Below, in pieces: positions 1 through 6,804 of a DNA stretch of 13,893 bases. Under the pieces are notes generated by a model. It was not told the origin of the DNA, did not search any database, and worked only from the letters and a program-made list of their open reading frames with translations. The position numbers and the translations under genes are program-made. How positions within the stretch are numbered: position 1 is the stretch's first letter; each line of letters begins with the position of its first letter. Origin of the DNA: Pseudomonadota bacterium (GTDB lineage Bacteria; Pseudomonadota; Gammaproteobacteria; Burkholderiales; Burkholderiaceae_B); NCBI GenBank assembly GCA_023432075.1, contig JAEYVD010000359.1:1-13893 (forward strand), read 5' to 3'.

Positions 1-1280
1 GCCTGGCCGCCAGTCTGGTGGGCTATGTCGCGCTGGCGTTCACGCCGTTTCCGGCGCTGACCCAGACCGCCGTGTTCTCGGCGGCCGGCCTGCTTGGCGC
101 GTATGCCTGCACCGTGTGCCAGCTTCCGGCGTGGATGCGGGGCTGGCAGCCGCGCCCCTGGCTGCCGCTGCTTCACTTTGCCCAGGCCGCACTCAGCACG
201 CGCGAACGGCTGGGCGCCCGGCGCGGCGTCCTGTGGGCCGGTGCGGCCGTGCTGGTGGCGCTGACGGCGGGCGGCATCGCGCGGCTGGCCATCCAGGACG
301 ATCTGCGTCAATGGCTGAGCCTGCCGGCACCGCTGATGCAGCAGGCCCGGCAGATCGGCGAGATCACCGGTTTCGTGCCCACGAGCCAGTTTTTCCTGGT
401 GCGCGCGCCCGATCCCGACGAACTGCTGCGGCGCCAGGCACGGGTCGCGCAAGCGCTCGACGCGCTGGTCCAGCGGGGCGGCCTGGCCACCTACAACGCG
501 CTCAGCCAGCTTGTGTCGCCCGCCGCCGACCAACAGGCCCTGGCCCGCCGCCTGGCCGAGCTGGCCGGACAACCGCAAGTGTGGAAACCCATGACCGACC
601 TGGGCATTCCGCTCGAGGCGGTGACGCAGGAGCTGCAGTCGCTGGCGGCGCTGCCGGTCGTCACCATCGACGGCGCGCTACAAGGCCCGCAGGCCGAACG
701 CTGGCGCGCGCTGTGGCTTGGCCAGCACGACGGCGAGTACGCGGGCATGATCTCGCTGCTGGGCCTGACCGATCCCGCCGCGCTGCAAGGCATTGCGCAG
801 GCCGCGCCCGGCGTCACGCTGGTCGATCGCAGCGGCGAGCTGAACCGCATGTTCGCCGCCACGCGGGTCGAAGCCGCCGAACTCAAGCTGCTGTCCTACG
901 TGGCCGCGGCCGTGCTGCTGCTTCTGACGCTGGGACGCGCCGCCACCTGGCGCATCCTCGCCGTGCCCCTGGCGGCCACCGCCTGCAGCCTGGCCGCGCT
1001 GGGCTACCTGGGCCAGCCCTTGACGCTCTTTAGCCTCTTCGGCCTGTTGCTGGTGTCGGCCATCGGCGTGGACTACGCCATCTTCATGTACGAGCGCGTC
1101 GCCGGCGCCGCCGCCAGCCTCGTCGGCATTCTGCTGGGCGCCGTCACGACGCTGTTGTCGTTCGGACTGCTTGCCCTCAGCCACACGCCCGCCGTCGCCA
1201 ACTTCGGACTGGCGGTCGCCCTGGGCGTCGCTTTTTCGCTCCTGTGGGCGCCCTGGGTCGGGCCGCCCCAGCGGGCCTGA
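1..1280 (+). CDS. MMPL/RND-family exporter of the aryl polyene locus, C-terminal half (5' end outside window)
   Basis: The reading frame is already open at base 3, so the gene starts upstream; about 425 residues are visible, against roughly 750-800 for whole MMPL exporters. The fragment opens with two hydrophobic segments (about nt 3-130), then a soluble stretch of about 200 residues that should be a periplasmic loop domain. It ends with a helix at about nt 885-945 and a hydrophobic bundle (about nt 955-1260). The bundle contains GVDYAIFMYE (1065-1094), which matches the G-x-D-Y core of MMPL/RND transmembrane helices, where the acidic residue takes part in proton coupling. Members of this family encoded in APE clusters are thought to move the polyene or its lipid-linked form out of the inner membrane. 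The location 25 nt upstream of the flavoprotein gene and in the same operon supports that. The family call is firm; the substrate is inferred from context. Confidence 0.85.
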   Translation, partial: LAASLVGYVALAFTPFPALTQTAVFSAAGLLGAYACTVCQLPAWMRGWQPRPWLPLLHFAQAALSTRERLGARRGVLWAGAAVLVALTAGGIARLAIQDDLRQWLSLPAPLMQQARQIGEITGFVPTSQFFLVRAPDPDELLRRQARVAQALDALVQRGGLATYNALSQLVSPAADQQALARRLAELAGQPQVWKPMTDLGIPLEAVTQELQSLAALPVVTIDGALQGPQAERWRALWLGQHDGEYAGMISLLGLTDPAALQGIAQAAPGVTLVDRSGELNRMFAATRVEAAELKLLSYVAAAVLLLLTLGRAATWRILAVPLAATACSLAALGYLGQPLTLFSLFGLLLVSAIGVDYAIFMYERVAGAAASLVGILLGAVTTLLSFGLLALSHTPAVANFGLAVALGVAFSLLWAPWVGPPQRA

Positions 1281-1297
1281 CACCTGCCTCTTTCACC

Positions 1298-1303
1298 AAG
1301 GAA
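1298..1303 (+). promoter_or_regulatory. Ribosome binding site of the flavoprotein gene
   Basis: AAGGAA lies 2 nt before ATG 1306 and 17 nt before the next in-frame ATG at 1321. Both distances are imperfect. 1306 is preferred because 1321 is too far away and has no Shine-Dalgarno of its own. The two choices differ by only five residues ahead of the FAD-binding strand. Confidence 0.5.
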
Positions 1304-1305
1304 TC

Positions 1306-2568
1306 ATGGAAACCTCCAGCATGGAACATCGGGAAGTTGTGGTTATCGGGGCGGGCCCCGCCGGCGCGGTCGCCGCGGCGCTGCTGAAACGGCAGGGACA
1401 TGACGTCCTCATGCTGGAACGCCAGCAGTTCCCCCGGTTCTCCATCGGTGAAAGCCTGCTGGCGCACTGCCTGGAATTCGTGGAAGAGGCCGGCATGCTG
1501 CCCGCTGTCCAGGCCGCGGGCTTCCAGGTCAAGAACGGCGCCGCGTTCGCCTGCGGCGACGCCTATACGTACTTCGACTTTCGCGACAAGTTCACCGCCG
1601 GGCCGGGCACGACCTTCCAGGTCCAGCGCGCGCACTTCGACAAGGTGCTGGCGGACGACGCCGCGCGCCAGGGGGTCGAGGTGCGCTATCAACAGGAAGT
1701 CACGGCCGCGGACTTCGGCAGCGCCGGGCCCTTGCTGGACGTGCGCCGCGCCGACGGCAGCGCCTATCAGGTCAAGAGCCGGTTCGTGCTGGACGCCAGC
1801 GGCTACGGCCGCGTGCTGGCTCGTCTGCTGGACCTGGAACGCCCCTCCGGCCTGCCGCCCCGCAAGGCCATCTTCACGCACATCGAAGACCGCATCGACG
1901 ATCCCGGCTTTGACCGCGAGAAAATCCTGATCACGGTTCATCCCGAGCAACGCGGCATCTGGTATTGGCTGATTCCCTTCTCCAACGGCCGCTGCTCGTT
2001 CGGCGTGGTGGGCGGCGATGACCTTTTTGGCGGCCCCGGCGAGGACCTGATGACCACGTTGCGCGCCATGGCCGACGCCGCGCCCAACCTGAAACGCGTC
2101 TTGAAGAACGCCGTCTGGGACACGCCGGCCAACACCATCGGCGGATACTCCGCCAGCGTCACCCGCCTGCACGGCCCCGGCTACGCCCTCTTGGGCAACG
2201 CCGCGGAATTCCTGGATCCGGTGTTCTCGTCCGGCGTCACCATCGCGCTGCGCTCGTCCAAGCTGGCCGCGGACGCCTTGGACCGGCAATTGGGCGGCGC
2301 CCAGGTCGATTGGCAAACCGAGTTCGCCGACCCGTTGATGATCGGCGTGGAAACCTTCCGCGCGTATGTGCAGGGCTGGTACACCGGCGAATTCCAGGAC
2401 GTCGTCTTCTACCAGCAGGCGCAGCCGGAAATCCGCCGCATGATCAGCTCCATCCTGGCCGGCTACGCCTGGGACACGGCCAATCCCTTCGTCGCCAACC
2501 CGCAGCGCCGCCTGCGCATGCTGAGCGAGCTGTGCCGCAGCGGCGACAGGCTCGCCCAGCCCGCCTGA
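1306..2568 (+). CDS. FAD-dependent oxidoreductase of the tryptophan-halogenase type, in aryl polyene operon
   Basis: A 420-residue flavoprotein. The Rossmann FAD motif is G15-A-G17-P-A-G20 close to the N-terminus. RFSIGES at 44-50 fits the conserved arginine/GES region of the family. Three halogenase-type signatures are visible: a lysine in GFQVKNGAAF (K76), where tryptophan halogenases keep their catalytic lysine; W219-Y-W221-L-I223-P224, an exact WxWxIP; and F302-L-D-P305-V-F-S308-S-G310, an exact FxxPxxSxG. One oddity is GN (G297-N298) where the second FAD motif of many relatives reads GD. The family uses reduced flavin and oxygen, either to halogenate aromatic or polyene substrates or to oxidise them. 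Xanthomonadins, relatives of aryl polyenes, are known to be brominated. Actual halogenation here is inference; a non-halogenating oxidoreductase is the main alternative. It sits between the exporter and the lipoprotein gene. Family call strong, reaction open. Confidence 0.85.
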   Translation: METSSMEHREVVVIGAGPAGAVAAALLKRQGHDVLMLERQQFPRFSIGESLLAHCLEFVEEAGMLPAVQAAGFQVKNGAAFACGDAYTYFDFRDKFTAGPGTTFQVQRAHFDKVLADDAARQGVEVRYQQEVTAADFGSAGPLLDVRRADGSAYQVKSRFVLDASGYGRVLARLLDLERPSGLPPRKAIFTHIEDRIDDPGFDREKILITVHPEQRGIWYWLIPFSNGRCSFGVVGGDDLFGGPGEDLMTTLRAMADAAPNLKRVLKNAVWDTPANTIGGYSASVTRLHGPGYALLGNAAEFLDPVFSSGVTIALRSSKLAADALDRQLGGAQVDWQTEFADPLMIGVETFRAYVQGWYTGEFQDVVFYQQAQPEIRRMISSILAGYAWDTANPFVANPQRRLRMLSELCRSGDRLAQPA

Positions 2569-2575
2569 ACCCGCC

Positions 2576-3130
2576 ATGACCTCCCCTCCCGCCTCCTTCC
2601 TGTCCGCCTGCCGCGCCCTGGCGATGACGCTGGCCTTGCTGGCGCTGGCCGGCTGCGCGGGCGCGCCGCCCCTGCCTGCGCACGACGCCGGATTTTCGCT
2701 GCCGCGCCAGTTGCACGTGGTGCAGGCCGCGCCGGGCCAGCCCGCCCAGGACTTGCTGCTGGTGGTCCAGCGCGAAGACGCCGCCTTGCGGTGGTCGCTG
2801 TTCGACCCCATGGGCGTACCGCAGGCGCGGCAGATGCTGGAACGCGGGCAATGGCGCAACGACGGTTTCATGCGGCCCAACGCACAGGCGCGCGATCTGT
2901 TTGCCGCGCTGATGTTTGCGTGGACCCCGCAGGCCGAGCTTGACGCGGCCTACGGCGCGGCGTCGTGGCGCGCGGCCTCGCAAGGCGGCGCCACGCAACG
3001 CCTGCTGGTTGACGGTGGCAAGGTGCGCTGGACGGTCACCTATCCCGCGGACCCGCCAAGCCAGGCGTTGTCGATCGGCAGCGCCAGCGGCGTAACGTGG
3101 CGCATCACCCCCCTGAAGGAGCAGCCATGA
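2576..3130 (+). CDS. DUF3261 family lipoprotein of the aryl polyene locus
   Basis: A 184-residue protein. A short polar N-terminus and hydrophobic stretch end in the lipobox L24-A-G-C27, so C27 should be lipidated after signal peptidase II cleavage. Alanine at +2 gives no inner-membrane retention signal, which suggests the outer membrane. The mature part is small and beta-rich, with the segment LRWSLFDPMGVPQARQMLER at 71-90 typical of DUF3261 proteins in APE gene clusters. The start at 2576 follows the previous stop by 7 nt without a clear Shine-Dalgarno, so translation is probably coupled. The last codons overlap the next start as ATGA (3127-3130). The molecular role is unknown; because it travels with an MMPL exporter, an aid in moving or anchoring the polyene lipid at the outer membrane is a reasonable inference. 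The lipoprotein call is firm and the DUF call likely. Confidence 0.8.
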   Translation: MTSPPASFLSACRALAMTLALLALAGCAGAPPLPAHDAGFSLPRQLHVVQAAPGQPAQDLLLVVQREDAALRWSLFDPMGVPQARQMLERGQWRNDGFMRPNAQARDLFAALMFAWTPQAELDAAYGAASWRAASQGGATQRLLVDGGKVRWTVTYPADPPSQALSIGSASGVTWRITPLKEQP

Positions 3131-4326
3131 CGACCTGGCTTGGCACCCCCGGCATCGTCTGCGCGCTGGGCGTTGGCGTGGACGCCGTCGGCCGCGCCGC
3201 GTTCGCGGGCGACACCAGCGGCATGCGCGCCCAGAATGGCTGGGTGAACGGCCGCACGCTGACGCTGGGCGCCGTCGACGGCGCGCTGCCGCCGGTGCCC
3301 CCGCAAATGCCCGCGCACCACCACAGCCGCAACAACCAATTGCTGCTTGCGGCGGCCCTCCAGATCGAGGACCGGCTGCGCGGCGCCATCGCCCGATACG
3401 GCGCCGCGCGCGTCGCGGTGGTGATGGGCACCAGCACGTCCGGCGTGAACGACAATGCGCCCGCATTCCGCCATCTGCGCGCGCATGGCGCCTGGCCGGA
3501 CGACTACGACTACCGCAGGCAGGCCCTGTCCTCGCCCGCCGCCTTCCTCGCGGACTGGCTGGGCGTGACGGGGCCGGCCTACACCCTGTCCACCGCATGC
3601 ACCTCCAGCGCCCGCGCCCTGCTGTCGGCGCGCAGGCTGCTGCAGCTGGGCCTGTGCGACGCGGTGATCTGCGGCGGCGCCGACACGCTCTGCCGCCTGA
3701 CCATCAATGGCTTCGCGACGCTCGAAGCGGTGGACGAAGCGCTGTGCGCGCCCTTCTCGGCCCATCGCCGCGGCATCAACATCGGCGAAGCCGGCGTGCT
3801 GTTCCTGATGGAACGCGATCCGGCGGACGCCAACGCCGTGGCGCTCTTGGGCGGCGGCGCCAGCTCCGATGCGTGGCACATGTCCGCGCCCGACCCCACC
3901 GGCGAAGGCGCGCGCCGGGCCATGCAGTCCGCGCTGCAATCGGCGGACGTGGACGCCGCCAGCATTGGCTGGCTCAACCTGCACGGCACCGGCACACCGC
4001 ACAATGACGCCATGGAAAGCCACGCCACGCACGCGGTGTTTCCGAACGGCGTGCCCTGCGCGTCGACCAAGGCGCTGACCGGCCACACGCTGGGCGCGGC
4101 CGGCGCTCTGGAAGCCGCATTGGCCTGGATCACGCTGTCCGCTGCCAACACGCACGGCGCGCTGATGCCCCATGTGTGGGATGGCCAACCGGATCCGGCG
4201 CTGCCCGCGCTGGACTTCAGCACGTCCGCGCACCGCTACCCGGCGGGCCGGCGGCGGCTCGCCATGAGCAACTCGTTCGCCTTCGGCGGCAACAATGCCA
4301 GCCTGGTGCTGGGAGGCCAGCCATGA
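3127..4326 (+). CDS. apeO: Beta-ketoacyl-ACP synthase, ApeO-like (aryl polyene ketosynthase)
   Basis: A 399-residue thiolase-fold ketosynthase that condenses malonyl-ACP with the growing polyene chain. The catalytic triad is complete: C158 in STACTSSA, H286 in LHGTGT and H320 in ALTGHTLGAAG. The C-terminal FAFGGNNASLVLG (384-396) is the usual family ending. The start at 3127 is set by AAGGAG at 3116-3121, five bases upstream, and overlaps the previous stop; a longer in-frame ATG at 3097 has no such support and would lie inside the lipoprotein gene. Gene order (KS, dehydratase, reductase, KS) matches apeO-apeP-apeQ-apeR of described APE clusters, which is why I use the ape name. In the studied system ApeO works with a chain-length factor (ApeC), and no such Cys-less partner is encoded in this window. 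FabF-like ketosynthase is certain; the ApeO assignment rests on synteny. Confidence 0.88.
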   Translation: MTTWLGTPGIVCALGVGVDAVGRAAFAGDTSGMRAQNGWVNGRTLTLGAVDGALPPVPPQMPAHHHSRNNQLLLAAALQIEDRLRGAIARYGAARVAVVMGTSTSGVNDNAPAFRHLRAHGAWPDDYDYRRQALSSPAAFLADWLGVTGPAYTLSTACTSSARALLSARRLLQLGLCDAVICGGADTLCRLTINGFATLEAVDEALCAPFSAHRRGINIGEAGVLFLMERDPADANAVALLGGGASSDAWHMSAPDPTGEGARRAMQSALQSADVDAASIGWLNLHGTGTPHNDAMESHATHAVFPNGVPCASTKALTGHTLGAAGALEAALAWITLSAANTHGALMPHVWDGQPDPALPALDFSTSAHRYPAGRRRLAMSNSFAFGGNNASLVLGGQP

Positions 4327-4778
4327 CGCCGTGGCCCATCGCCAGCCTGCTGCCGCACGCGGGCGACATGATCCTGCTCGACACGGTCATCCACCATGAC
4401 GCGGACAGCCTCACCGCCCAGGCCGTCGTGCGCCCGGGCCCCTACTCGCTGCCCGACGGTTCCCTGCCGCCCTGGCTTGGCATGGAACTGATGGCGCAGG
4501 CCGTTGGCGCCTGGGCAGGTTGCCAGGCCCGCCAGGCCAACGAAGCCGTCAAGCTCGGCTTCCTGCTTGGCACGCGGCGCTACGAATGCCACGACGCATC
4601 GTTGCCCGCCGGCGCCGCCCTCACCATCCACGTCGAACGCGGCCTGATCGACGCCAGCGGCATGAGCGTCTTCGAATGCGAACTGCGCGAGGGCACGCGC
4701 GTGCTGGCCCAAGCCCGGCTCAACGTCTATCAGCCCAGCGACCCCAACACCCTTATGCAGGAACAAGCCCCCCAATGA
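4323..4778 (+). CDS. apeP: Hotdog-fold 3-hydroxyacyl-ACP dehydratase, ApeP-like
   Basis: A 151-residue single-hotdog protein. LLPHAGDMILLD (9-20) matches the FabZ-type active-site strand with catalytic H12. WLGMELMAQAVGAWAG (51-66) is the central hotdog helix, with E55 in the position of the second catalytic residue. The enzyme should remove water from 3-hydroxyacyl-ACP to give each trans double bond of the polyene. In the characterised APE pathway it pairs with a second hotdog protein, ApeI, which is not in this window. Its start is fixed by GGGAGG at 4311-4316, six bases upstream, and by an ATGA overlap with the ketosynthase stop (4323-4326). The 3' end overlaps the reductase start (4775-4778). 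The fold and dehydratase role are well supported; the pairing with ApeI is inferred from the family. Confidence 0.87.
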   Translation: MTPWPIASLLPHAGDMILLDTVIHHDADSLTAQAVVRPGPYSLPDGSLPPWLGMELMAQAVGAWAGCQARQANEAVKLGFLLGTRRYECHDASLPAGAALTIHVERGLIDASGMSVFECELREGTRVLAQARLNVYQPSDPNTLMQEQAPQ

Positions 4779-5506
4779 GCGCCGACCCCATTCTCGTCAC
4801 CGGCTCGAGCCGCGGCATCGGCCGCGCCATCGCGCTGGCCCTGGCCGACGCGGGCCACGACCTGGTGCTGCATTGCCGCCACCAGCGCGCGCAGGCCGAG
4901 GCCGTCCAGGCCGAGGTGCAGGCCCGTGGCCGCCAGGCCCGCATCCTTCAGTTCGACGTGGCCGACCGCGCGCAGTGCGCCGCGGTGCTGCAGGCAGACG
5001 TCGACGCGCATGGCGCGTATTACGGCGTCGTGCTCAATGCCGGCCTGACGCGCGATGGCGCGTTTCCCGCCCTGACGGGCGACGATTGGGACCAGGTGCT
5101 GCGGACCAACCTGGACGGTTTCTACAACGTGATGAGCCCGCTGGCGATGCCCATGATCCGCCGCCGCGCGGCGGGCCGCGTGGTGTGCATGACCTCGGTC
5201 TCCGGATTGGTCGGCAACCGCGGACAGGTCAACTACAGCGCCTCGAAGGCCGGCCTCATCGGCGCCGCCAAGGCGCTGGCCGTGGAACTGGCCAAACGCC
5301 AGATCACCGTGAACTGCGTGGCGCCCGGTCTGATCGATACGGACATGATCGACGAGCAGGTGCCGGTCGAGGAAATCCTGAAGGCCATCCCGGCGCAGCG
5401 CATGGGCCGGCCCGAAGAGGTGGCCGCGACCGTGGCGTTCCTGATGTCGCCCGGCGCCGCGTACATCACGCGCCAGGTCATCGCCGTGAACGGAGGGCTT
5501 TGCTGA
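4775..5506 (+). CDS. apeQ: 3-oxoacyl-ACP reductase, FabG family, ApeQ-like
   Basis: A 243-residue short-chain dehydrogenase/reductase of standard FabG length. It shows TGSSRGIG (9-16) for the NADPH phosphate-binding loop, NAG (88-90), N112, and the catalytic set S141, Y154 and K158 in the spacing seen in FabG (Ser to Tyr 13, Tyr to Lys 4). The PG motif follows at 184-185, and the end INGG-like VNGGLC is typical. It should reduce the 3-keto group made by the ketosynthases before ApeP dehydrates it. The start overlaps the dehydratase stop as ATGA (4775-4778), with AGGAA at 4759-4763. Its own stop shares one base with the next start (TGATG, 5504-5508). Annotation pipelines would probably label it fabG; position in the operon makes pigment synthesis rather than primary fatty acid synthesis the likelier job. 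Confidence 0.9.
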   Translation: MSADPILVTGSSRGIGRAIALALADAGHDLVLHCRHQRAQAEAVQAEVQARGRQARILQFDVADRAQCAAVLQADVDAHGAYYGVVLNAGLTRDGAFPALTGDDWDQVLRTNLDGFYNVMSPLAMPMIRRRAAGRVVCMTSVSGLVGNRGQVNYSASKAGLIGAAKALAVELAKRQITVNCVAPGLIDTDMIDEQVPVEEILKAIPAQRMGRPEEVAATVAFLMSPGAAYITRQVIAVNGGLC

Positions 5507-6732
5507 TGAAACGCGTCGTCGTCACCGGCATGGCCGGCATCAGCGCCCTGGGATCCGAATGGCAAGCCATCCAGCAGGCTTTCCAGGAGGGCCGCAGCGC
5601 CATTCGCGTCATGCCCGACTGGTCGCGCTACACGGAACTGAACACCCGTCTGGGCGGCCCGGTCGAAAACTTCCAGCCGCCCTCGCACTGGACGCGCAAG
5701 CAGCTGCGCAGCATGGGCCGGGTGTCGCAGCTGGCGGTGCGCGCCGCCGAAAACGCCCTGGCCGACGCCGGCCTGCTGGGCGAGCGCAGCATCACCGACG
5801 GGCGCATGGGCGTGGCCTGCGGATCGTCGGTCGGCAGCACCGCGGAAATCCGCGCCTTCGGCAACATGCTGCTGAACGGCGTGACGGATGACCTGAACGC
5901 CAATTCCTACGTGCGCATGATGCCGCACACCACCGCGGCCAACATCGGCATCTTCTTCGAACTGAAGGGCCGGATCATCCCGACCTCCAGCGCCTGCACG
6001 TCCGGCAGCCAAGGCATCGGCTACGCCTACGAGGCCATCCGCTACGGCCGTCAGGACCTGATGCTGGCGGGCGGCGCCGAAGAACTGTGCCCCAGCGAAG
6101 CGCTGGTGTTCGACGCGCTGTACGCAACCAGCCAGATGAACGACACGCCGGAATTGACGCCCCGCCCCTACGACCGCGACCGCGACGGACTGGTCATCGG
6201 CGAAGGCAGCGGCATGCTGGTCCTCGAATCGCTGGAACACGCCCAGGCCCGCGGCGCGCGCATCCACGCGGAGATCGTGGGCTTTGGCAGCAATTCGGAC
6301 GGCACGCACATCACCCGGCCCGAGGCGGCCACCATGCGCATCGCGATGGAGATGGCGCTGGCCGACGCCGGCCTGCCGCCCGAGGCAATCGGCTACGTGA
6401 ACGGCCACGGCACCGCGACCGAACAGGGCGACGTGGCCGAAACGCAAGCGACTTCCGGCCTTTTTGGCAGCCGCATGCCGATCAGCTCGCAGAAAAGCTA
6501 CCTGGGCCACACGCTGGGCGCCTGCGGCGCGCTGGAATCGTGGTTCAGCATCGAGATGCAGAGGAACGACTGGTACGCGCCCACGCTGAATCTGCAGAAT
6601 GTCGATCCGCTATGCGGTGAGCTCGACTATCTGGACGGAGACGGCAGGCGCATGAGCAACGAATACGTGATGAACAACAACTTCGCATTCGGCGGCATCA
6701 ACACGTCCCTGATCTTCAAGCGCTGGCCCTGA
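5506..6732 (+). CDS. apeR: Beta-ketoacyl-ACP synthase, ApeR-like
   Basis: A 408-residue FabF/FabB-type ketosynthase. The triad is intact: C164 in SSACTSGSQG, H301 in NGHGTATEQGD and H335 in YLGHTLGACG. The glycine-rich end NNNFAFGGINTSLIF (390-404) is canonical. It differs clearly from the upstream ketosynthase (for example SACTSG against TACTSS, and a long conserved DRDRDGLVIGEGSGM block at 223-237), so it is a separate paralogue and not a recent duplicate. The start at 5506 overlaps the reductase stop by one base and has a strong GGAGGG at 5492-5497. ApeR of the studied APE pathway acts as a homodimeric ketosynthase, thought to start or support early elongation; this role is carried over by synteny. 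It is the last of the tightly coupled genes, and a 9-bp hairpin spans its stop codon. Confidence 0.88.
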   Translation: MKRVVVTGMAGISALGSEWQAIQQAFQEGRSAIRVMPDWSRYTELNTRLGGPVENFQPPSHWTRKQLRSMGRVSQLAVRAAENALADAGLLGERSITDGRMGVACGSSVGSTAEIRAFGNMLLNGVTDDLNANSYVRMMPHTTAANIGIFFELKGRIIPTSSACTSGSQGIGYAYEAIRYGRQDLMLAGGAEELCPSEALVFDALYATSQMNDTPELTPRPYDRDRDGLVIGEGSGMLVLESLEHAQARGARIHAEIVGFGSNSDGTHITRPEAATMRIAMEMALADAGLPPEAIGYVNGHGTATEQGDVAETQATSGLFGSRMPISSQKSYLGHTLGACGALESWFSIEMQRNDWYAPTLNLQNVDPLCGELDYLDGDGRRMSNEYVMNNNFAFGGINTSLIFKRWP

Positions 6733-6744
6733 CGCGGGCCAGCG
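6721..6744 (+). terminator. GC-rich hairpin across the end of the apeR-like gene
   Basis: CGCTGGCCC (6721-6729) and GGGCCAGCG (6736-6744) are perfect 9-bp inverted arms with a TGACGC loop that contains the stop codon. No T-run follows, so it is not a textbook intrinsic terminator. It could protect the operon mRNA 3' end, lower expression of the next gene, or work together with Rho. Confidence 0.4.
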
Positions 6745-6753
6745 CCGCTGGTA

Positions 6754-6779
6754 CCGCTTCCCCGCTTTCCCGCTTTTCC
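6754..6779 (+). repeat. Short imperfect tandem repeat in the leader of the secreted-protein gene
   Basis: Three abutting copies of a CCGCTTCC-like unit lie at 6754-6761, 6762-6770 and 6771-6779; the T-run lengthens from two to three to four. The stretch is almost pure pyrimidine on the plus strand (three G, no A). It might be chance, a slippage product, or a C-rich, G-poor Rho loading region after the upstream hairpin. Confidence 0.35.
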
Positions 6780-6791
6780 AACGTCTCATCT

Positions 6792-6795
6792 AGGA
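6792..6795 (+). promoter_or_regulatory. Ribosome binding site deciding the start at 6805
   Basis: AGGA directly abuts ATG 6796, which is too close to serve it, but lies nine bases before the in-frame ATG 6805. It therefore favours the shorter protein, whose N-terminus is also a cleaner signal peptide. Confidence 0.55.
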
Positions 6796-6804
6796 ATGCA
6801 AGTC

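Noticed and set aside
1171..1305. Longer N-terminus for the flavoprotein, starting at 1171
   Set aside because: The extra 45 residues overlap the exporter gene and lie before the FAD-binding strand, which is normally at the very N-terminus.
1177..2880. 567-codon open frame on the minus strand opposite the flavoprotein and lipoprotein genes
   Set aside because: Its composition is rich in Ala, Gly, Arg, Val and His as expected for the antisense frame of GC-rich coding DNA; both sense genes carry clear family motifs.
5233..6510. 425-codon minus-strand open frame opposite the second ketosynthase
   Set aside because: No domain is recognisable and it is the mirror frame of a gene with a full catalytic triad.
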